Below, piece by piece: positions 61,487 to 64,000 of a stretch of 64,000 nt of DNA. The notes beneath the pieces are model-generated. The model was not told the DNA's origin, made no database searches, and was given only the letters and a program-made list of their open reading frames with translations. Made by a program: the position numbers and the translations under genes. How positions within the stretch are numbered: the first letter of the stretch is position 1; every line of letters begins with the position of its first letter. This stretch comes from Priestia aryabhattai (lineage in GTDB: Bacteria; Bacillota; Bacilli; Bacillales; Bacillaceae_H), in assembly GCF_023715685.1 (NCBI RefSeq), contig NZ_JAMBOQ010000004.1, positions 411,500 through 475,499 of the forward strand, given 5' to 3'.

Positions 61487-61970
61487 GAATATGAATTATA
61501 GTTTGTTTAGCAAGTTGTTGGCTAGGCATTAGTTCTAGGGCATATGCTACATCTTTTAATTCTGGGCTATTAGGTAAATCGTAAGAACCTATAGATTCAA
61601 AATATTGAATTTGTTCTTCTGTTAAAAGGTTAAGTGGAATGCACACATCTACAACTGCTCTAATAATAGTTATACCGAGCTTTTTTGCTAAATACGGTCT
61701 ATGATTACCACCAGCATCAACGCAAAATTCACCGTTAGGAAATAACGTTAGATTAATATCAACATGAGATGAACCGGTTGTTACATATCCGTGAGTTTCA
61801 ATTGATTTAAGAAGACGATTTAACTTTTCTTCAGACAAAACATTGTCATGAGTTAAGCCTTTTATTCTTGAAACTGGCACCAACATTGAGCCAGCATGAT
61901 GAATTAAGTAGTTTCTACCATAAATTTCTGTATAGTCATCGTGAAATTTCCAGCCTGTATATTCAATCAC
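61482..61970 (-). CDS. ParB-like N-terminal-domain protein
   Basis: 162 residues. The middle has the ParB/sulfiredoxin-like layout: LVPVSRIKGLTHDNVLSEEK, KSIETHGYVT, and DAGGNHRPYLAKKLGITI (usually DG.HR..A...L). This fold binds nucleotide (CTP) in true ParB, or acts as a nuclease in some phage proteins. There is no HTH for DNA sites and no ParA gene nearby, so a partition role is unlikely. GTG start at 61970 with AAGGAGATG upstream. AT-rich, in the accessory region. Confidence 0.65.
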   Translation of the reverse strand: MIEYTGWKFHDDYTEIYGRNYLIHHAGSMLVPVSRIKGLTHDNVLSEEKLNRLLKSIETHGYVTTGSSHVDINLTLFPNGEFCVDAGGNHRPYLAKKLGITIIRAVVDVCIPLNLLTEEQIQYFESIGSYDLPNSPELKDVAYALELMPSQQLAKQTIIHIQ

Positions 61971-62135
61971 TCATATCATCTCCTTCAAGCTCAATTACAA
62001 TAAATAATACTAATAATGATGTTAAATTAGAACATCATAGATATAGTTAATAAAATCAAGGAAACAACGTCTTAATTCGAGTCTTTTTATCTAGAGAAGG
62101 AGATGGTTATATAGCCATGATCCTTGCTTAACATG

Positions 62136-62164
62136 CAAAAAACAGAGAGGAATTCTCACTGTTT
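62136..62164 (-). terminator. Terminator of the GerPF-like gene
   Basis: AACAGAGAG and CTCACTGTT form a short stem with one bulge, with a T run on the minus-strand side. Confidence 0.55.
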
Positions 62165-62165
62165 C

Positions 62166-62405
62166 TTACAGTGTATTTCCACTCTCTGAATTAGGTGTCG
62201 GAGTAGTTGGTGAACTAGGTGGGATTGGAGGAGAACTGTTTTGAGAACCTGATACTGGAGTTGCATTTGAACGTGAATTTGATCCCGAACCTGTTTGTGA
62301 ATTGGATTCTGTACTTGTAACGGGACACACTTGATTTACATTTCCAAAAATAAAAGTTCCTCCAGAAATGTTACCAATCGTAAGTGAATTGATTTTAGCT
62401 ACCAT
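62166..62405 (-). CDS. GerPF/GerPB-like spore germination protein
   Basis: 79 residues. The N-terminus VAKINSLTIGNISGGTFIFG is the GerPF-type start (INN..GG..NFGD in the classic proteins), followed by a Ser/Thr/Pro/Asn-rich disordered tail. GerP proteins let nutrients reach germination receptors through the spore coat. Classic GerP genes sit in a gerPABCDEF operon; here the gene is alone in an accessory region with a longer tail. ATG after GAAAGGATG. Confidence 0.7.
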   Translation of the reverse strand: MVAKINSLTIGNISGGTFIFGNVNQVCPVTSTESNSQTGSGSNSRSNATPVSGSQNSSPPIPPSSPTTPTPNSESGNTL

Positions 62406-62643
62406 ACGTTCTCATCCTTTCATCGATGAAGAAAATAGAATATACACTAACATATGTTTAGCCTGTCAATTATGTATAGACGGGCTAGAGAAATAGGCGA
62501 GGTTATTATTATTATAACTTCATAAGTTGGATTCGGATTTACCTATGTCGGAAAGAACCTTGAAAATTGATTAATATTTAAAAAAGTGAGAATAACTAGC
62601 CTTTTGTAGAATAAAATAGTCTACACAAAAGGTGGGAATACTA

Positions 62644-63033
62644 ATGGGGAAAAGTAAAAACTGGATGGATGCTTATGTTTCTAAAGTTTCAGGAAAACAT
62701 TTCGAATTGGTATCGGTTCAAAGTGTCATTGATTCTTTTATTGACATGTTAAATGTAAAATTAAATGAAAACCAACAACCAGAAGTTGAATTTATTAAAG
62801 AGGAAAGCAAAATTTCATTTCCAGATTGTTCAGTTTTTTTAAAAATTCAAGGCTCTATATTGAGTTTGAGTAAAGTTTTAAAATCTAACAATCAAGTTGC
62901 TGGTGGAATTAAAATTTTTGATACAGGTTTAGCTTATCAACTAAAAACTGGTTCAAAGTTGATTGAAGAGGTTGAAACTATACCTGAAGCATTAGATAAG
63001 GCACTAAGTTATTTACTTGTAGAGCTGAAGTAA
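62644..63033 (+). CDS. Hypothetical protein
   Basis: 129 residues, soluble, mixed alpha/beta, with no signal peptide or known motif. It opens MGKSKNWMDAYVSKVSGKHF, and the C-terminal half carries VAGGIKIFDTGLAYQLKTGS. Not recognised. ATG at 62644 after AAGGTGGG; a TTG 4 codons earlier has a poorer position. Own terminator. Accessory region, AT-rich. Confidence 0.55.
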   Translation: MGKSKNWMDAYVSKVSGKHFELVSVQSVIDSFIDMLNVKLNENQQPEVEFIKEESKISFPDCSVFLKIQGSILSLSKVLKSNNQVAGGIKIFDTGLAYQLKTGSKLIEEVETIPEALDKALSYLLVELK

Positions 63034-63055
63034 AAGTTAATATTTTTATAAGTTT

Positions 63056-63086
63056 AAGTCACTCATTTAGAGTGGCTTTTTATTTT
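63056..63086 (+). terminator. Rho-independent terminator
   Basis: AAGTCACTC pairs with GAGTGGCTT (one mismatch) around a 5-base loop, then a T run. Confidence 0.75.
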
Positions 63087-63141
63087 GTAAAAGTTAATAT
63101 GCTGAAACATAAAATCATTATTAAGAATGGAGCTAATATTA

Positions 63142-63309
63142 ATGAATCAAGTACTCTTCGAACAGTTGTTAGAGGGAAATGTTGAATATGAAGACGTTCC
63201 AGAAGATACGAACATAGAGTTAACTGATGAGCAAAGGCATGAAATGAGATTATGGTTAGTTGGAGCTTATGATTTTTCGGATAGAGCAGCTAAAAGTTAT
63301 ATTGATTAA
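63142..63309 (+). CDS. Small acidic hypothetical protein
   Basis: 55 residues, very acidic (VEYEDVPEDTNIELTDEQRH), ending LVGAYDFSDRAAKSYID. Not recognised. ATG at 63142 with GGAG about 9 bases upstream is preferred; the ATG at 63127 has no RBS. Accessory region. Confidence 0.5.
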   Translation: MNQVLFEQLLEGNVEYEDVPEDTNIELTDEQRHEMRLWLVGAYDFSDRAAKSYID

Positions 63310-63400
63310 TGACAGCTAAAAATATTCTTTTAGTAATATATAGAGAAGGGTTATTACATTTTTTGTAAAAATTATTAGGTAGAAAGTCGGCGGTTAGAGA

Positions 63401-63577
63401 ATGAAAATTCAGTTTGATTTTAAAGTACTAAATGTTGTAGAGGAAAATGGCGTAAAGTCCTACATTGTGCAATGCTCAAGTGAGAATTTTCGACGTGCTA
63501 TTAAAGCTCAATTTTTGTTTTCTTGCTATCATGTATTCTTAAAAAAGCTCACTATCTATAGTCAGTTACCTCATTAG
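63401..63577 (+). CDS. Possible small protein or fragment
   Basis: 58 residues from ATG (MKIQFDFKVLNVVEENGVKS, then YIVQCSSENFRRAIKAQF, then a less protein-like tail). The RBS is weak (GGTTAGAGA upstream). The first 38 residues read like a protein, and the rest may be read-through after an old frameshift. Confidence 0.3.
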   Translation: MKIQFDFKVLNVVEENGVKSYIVQCSSENFRRAIKAQFLFSCYHVFLKKLTIYSQLPH

Positions 63578-63873
63578 AAATTAACAAAAGAAAATCCTAA
63601 CAGTATTAGCATACTTCAGAACACTTTTTTTTGGTCGATGTGAGAGCCTAGAACTTCACTACATATTGACTAAATTAGAGCTAATATTTCTGTGTCGTTT
63701 AACGTTAATGGAATAAAATTAGAAGACAACTATTCAATCTATAGATAATTATTTCCTAAATTTACTTTGTATACACCAACGTGTTTTGTATAAGCTATAT
63801 ATGACACCACGAGGTATTCATTCGCAATGTCTCATTGTGTACTATGAATAGTCTAAAGAAAATCTACTGTAGC
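63578..63873. other. No gene recognised
   Basis: AT-rich. A minor open stretch near 63680-63750 (ISVSFNVNGIKLEDNYSIYR) ends without a start and may be a coding remnant. Nothing else is readable. Confidence 0.3.
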
Positions 63874-64000
63874 TGAACTGCACCCCAATTGTTAGACAAA
63901 AACTAATAATTGGAGGTGCAGTTTTTTATGTCAAAACACACACTTGAAACAAAGTTAAAAGCTGTAGATTTCTACATCAATAAGCAATATTCATATAAAG
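63874..64000 (+). mobile_element. IS3-family element, left end (cut by window edge)
   Basis: TGAACTGCACCCCAATTGTT at 63874 is the typical left end of IS150-like IS3 elements (TGTACTGCACCCCAATTGTT in relatives, as I recall), followed at once by the transposase start. The element runs out of the window. Confidence 0.7.
63928..64000 (+). CDS. IS3-family transposase OrfA, partial
   Basis: The first 24 residues: MSKHTLETKLKAVDFYINKQ then YSYK. This matches the helix-turn-helix OrfA of IS3/IS150 elements (MSKfTlE.KL.AV..Y). RBS GGAGGTG upstream of the ATG. Truncated by the window edge, so it cannot be told whether the element is intact. Confidence 0.75.
   Translation, partial: MSKHTLETKLKAVDFYINKQYSYK

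Noticed and set aside
1..64000. CRISPR array, rRNA or tRNA
   Set aside because: No evenly spaced direct repeats and no recognisable rRNA or tRNA segments were seen.

Overview
The window looks like chromosome of a low-GC, spore-forming Bacillaceae, most like Priestia (Bacillus) megaterium. It carries an alpha/beta-type SASP, a YjcZ-like spore peptide, a GerPF-like protein, YdjO and YflT proteins, and a WalR-type site before a YocH-like hydrolase. The species is inferred from gene content; no rRNA or tRNA gene was seen. About 58 kb is ordinary backbone. The last 5.6 kb is an AT-rich accessory stretch.

Layout. 1-8.6 kb: envelope and spore-surface genes (VanW protein, FUSC exporter, DUF3231, YflT, a Cys/His repeat protein, a jelly-roll spore-surface candidate). 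8.9-16.7 kb: recQ, then a RocR-type sigma-54 activator facing a -24/-12 promoter and an operon of agmatinase-family ureohydrolase, aldehyde dehydrogenase and NCS1 permease. This looks like an inducible route for a guanidino compound. A decayed copy of the dehydrogenase start follows, and its last bases seem to provide the promoter of a Suv3-like helicase (16.9-19.5 kb). 19.6-27.4 kb: a 132-bp interspersed repeat, menA, an AlaX editing protein, a YhgE/Pip protein, a PH-domain protein, and an MFS/LysR pair.

27.6-31.5 kb: a self-contained GntR/ABC/permease/ECF-sigma operon behind a promoter overlapped by a 9-bp palindrome. 31.5-38 kb: DedA, DNA polymerase Y-family with a LexA-like box, the ohrA/ohrR pair with two OhrR-like boxes, YdjO, an MBL hydrolase, and the LysM-3D protein with a WalR box. 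38.3-45.7 kb: an SF1 helicase with a degenerate PLD-like domain and zinc ribbons. Two broken sensory genes follow (B12-binding and PAS), convergent with an intact CheB-CheR-PAS-histidine kinase fusion. 46-49.6 kb: a three-gene proline operon without a visible T-box, behind a near-consensus vegetative promoter. This suggests the osmotic-stress type. 49.9-58.4 kb: small metabolic and envelope genes, an MMPL transporter gutted by an internal deletion, ykgA, a SASP, a YihY protein and an esterase.

58.4-64 kb: an integrase lacking its N-terminus, several gene stubs, tiny ORFs (including a 21-residue peptide with a strong RBS), a ParB-like protein, a GerPF-like protein and the left end of an IS3-family element cut by the window edge. 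I saw no CRISPR array or rRNA. The items I would look at first are the guanidino operon, the Suv3-like helicase, the helicase with the dead PLD domain beside the decaying B12/PAS locus, and the small-gene island.
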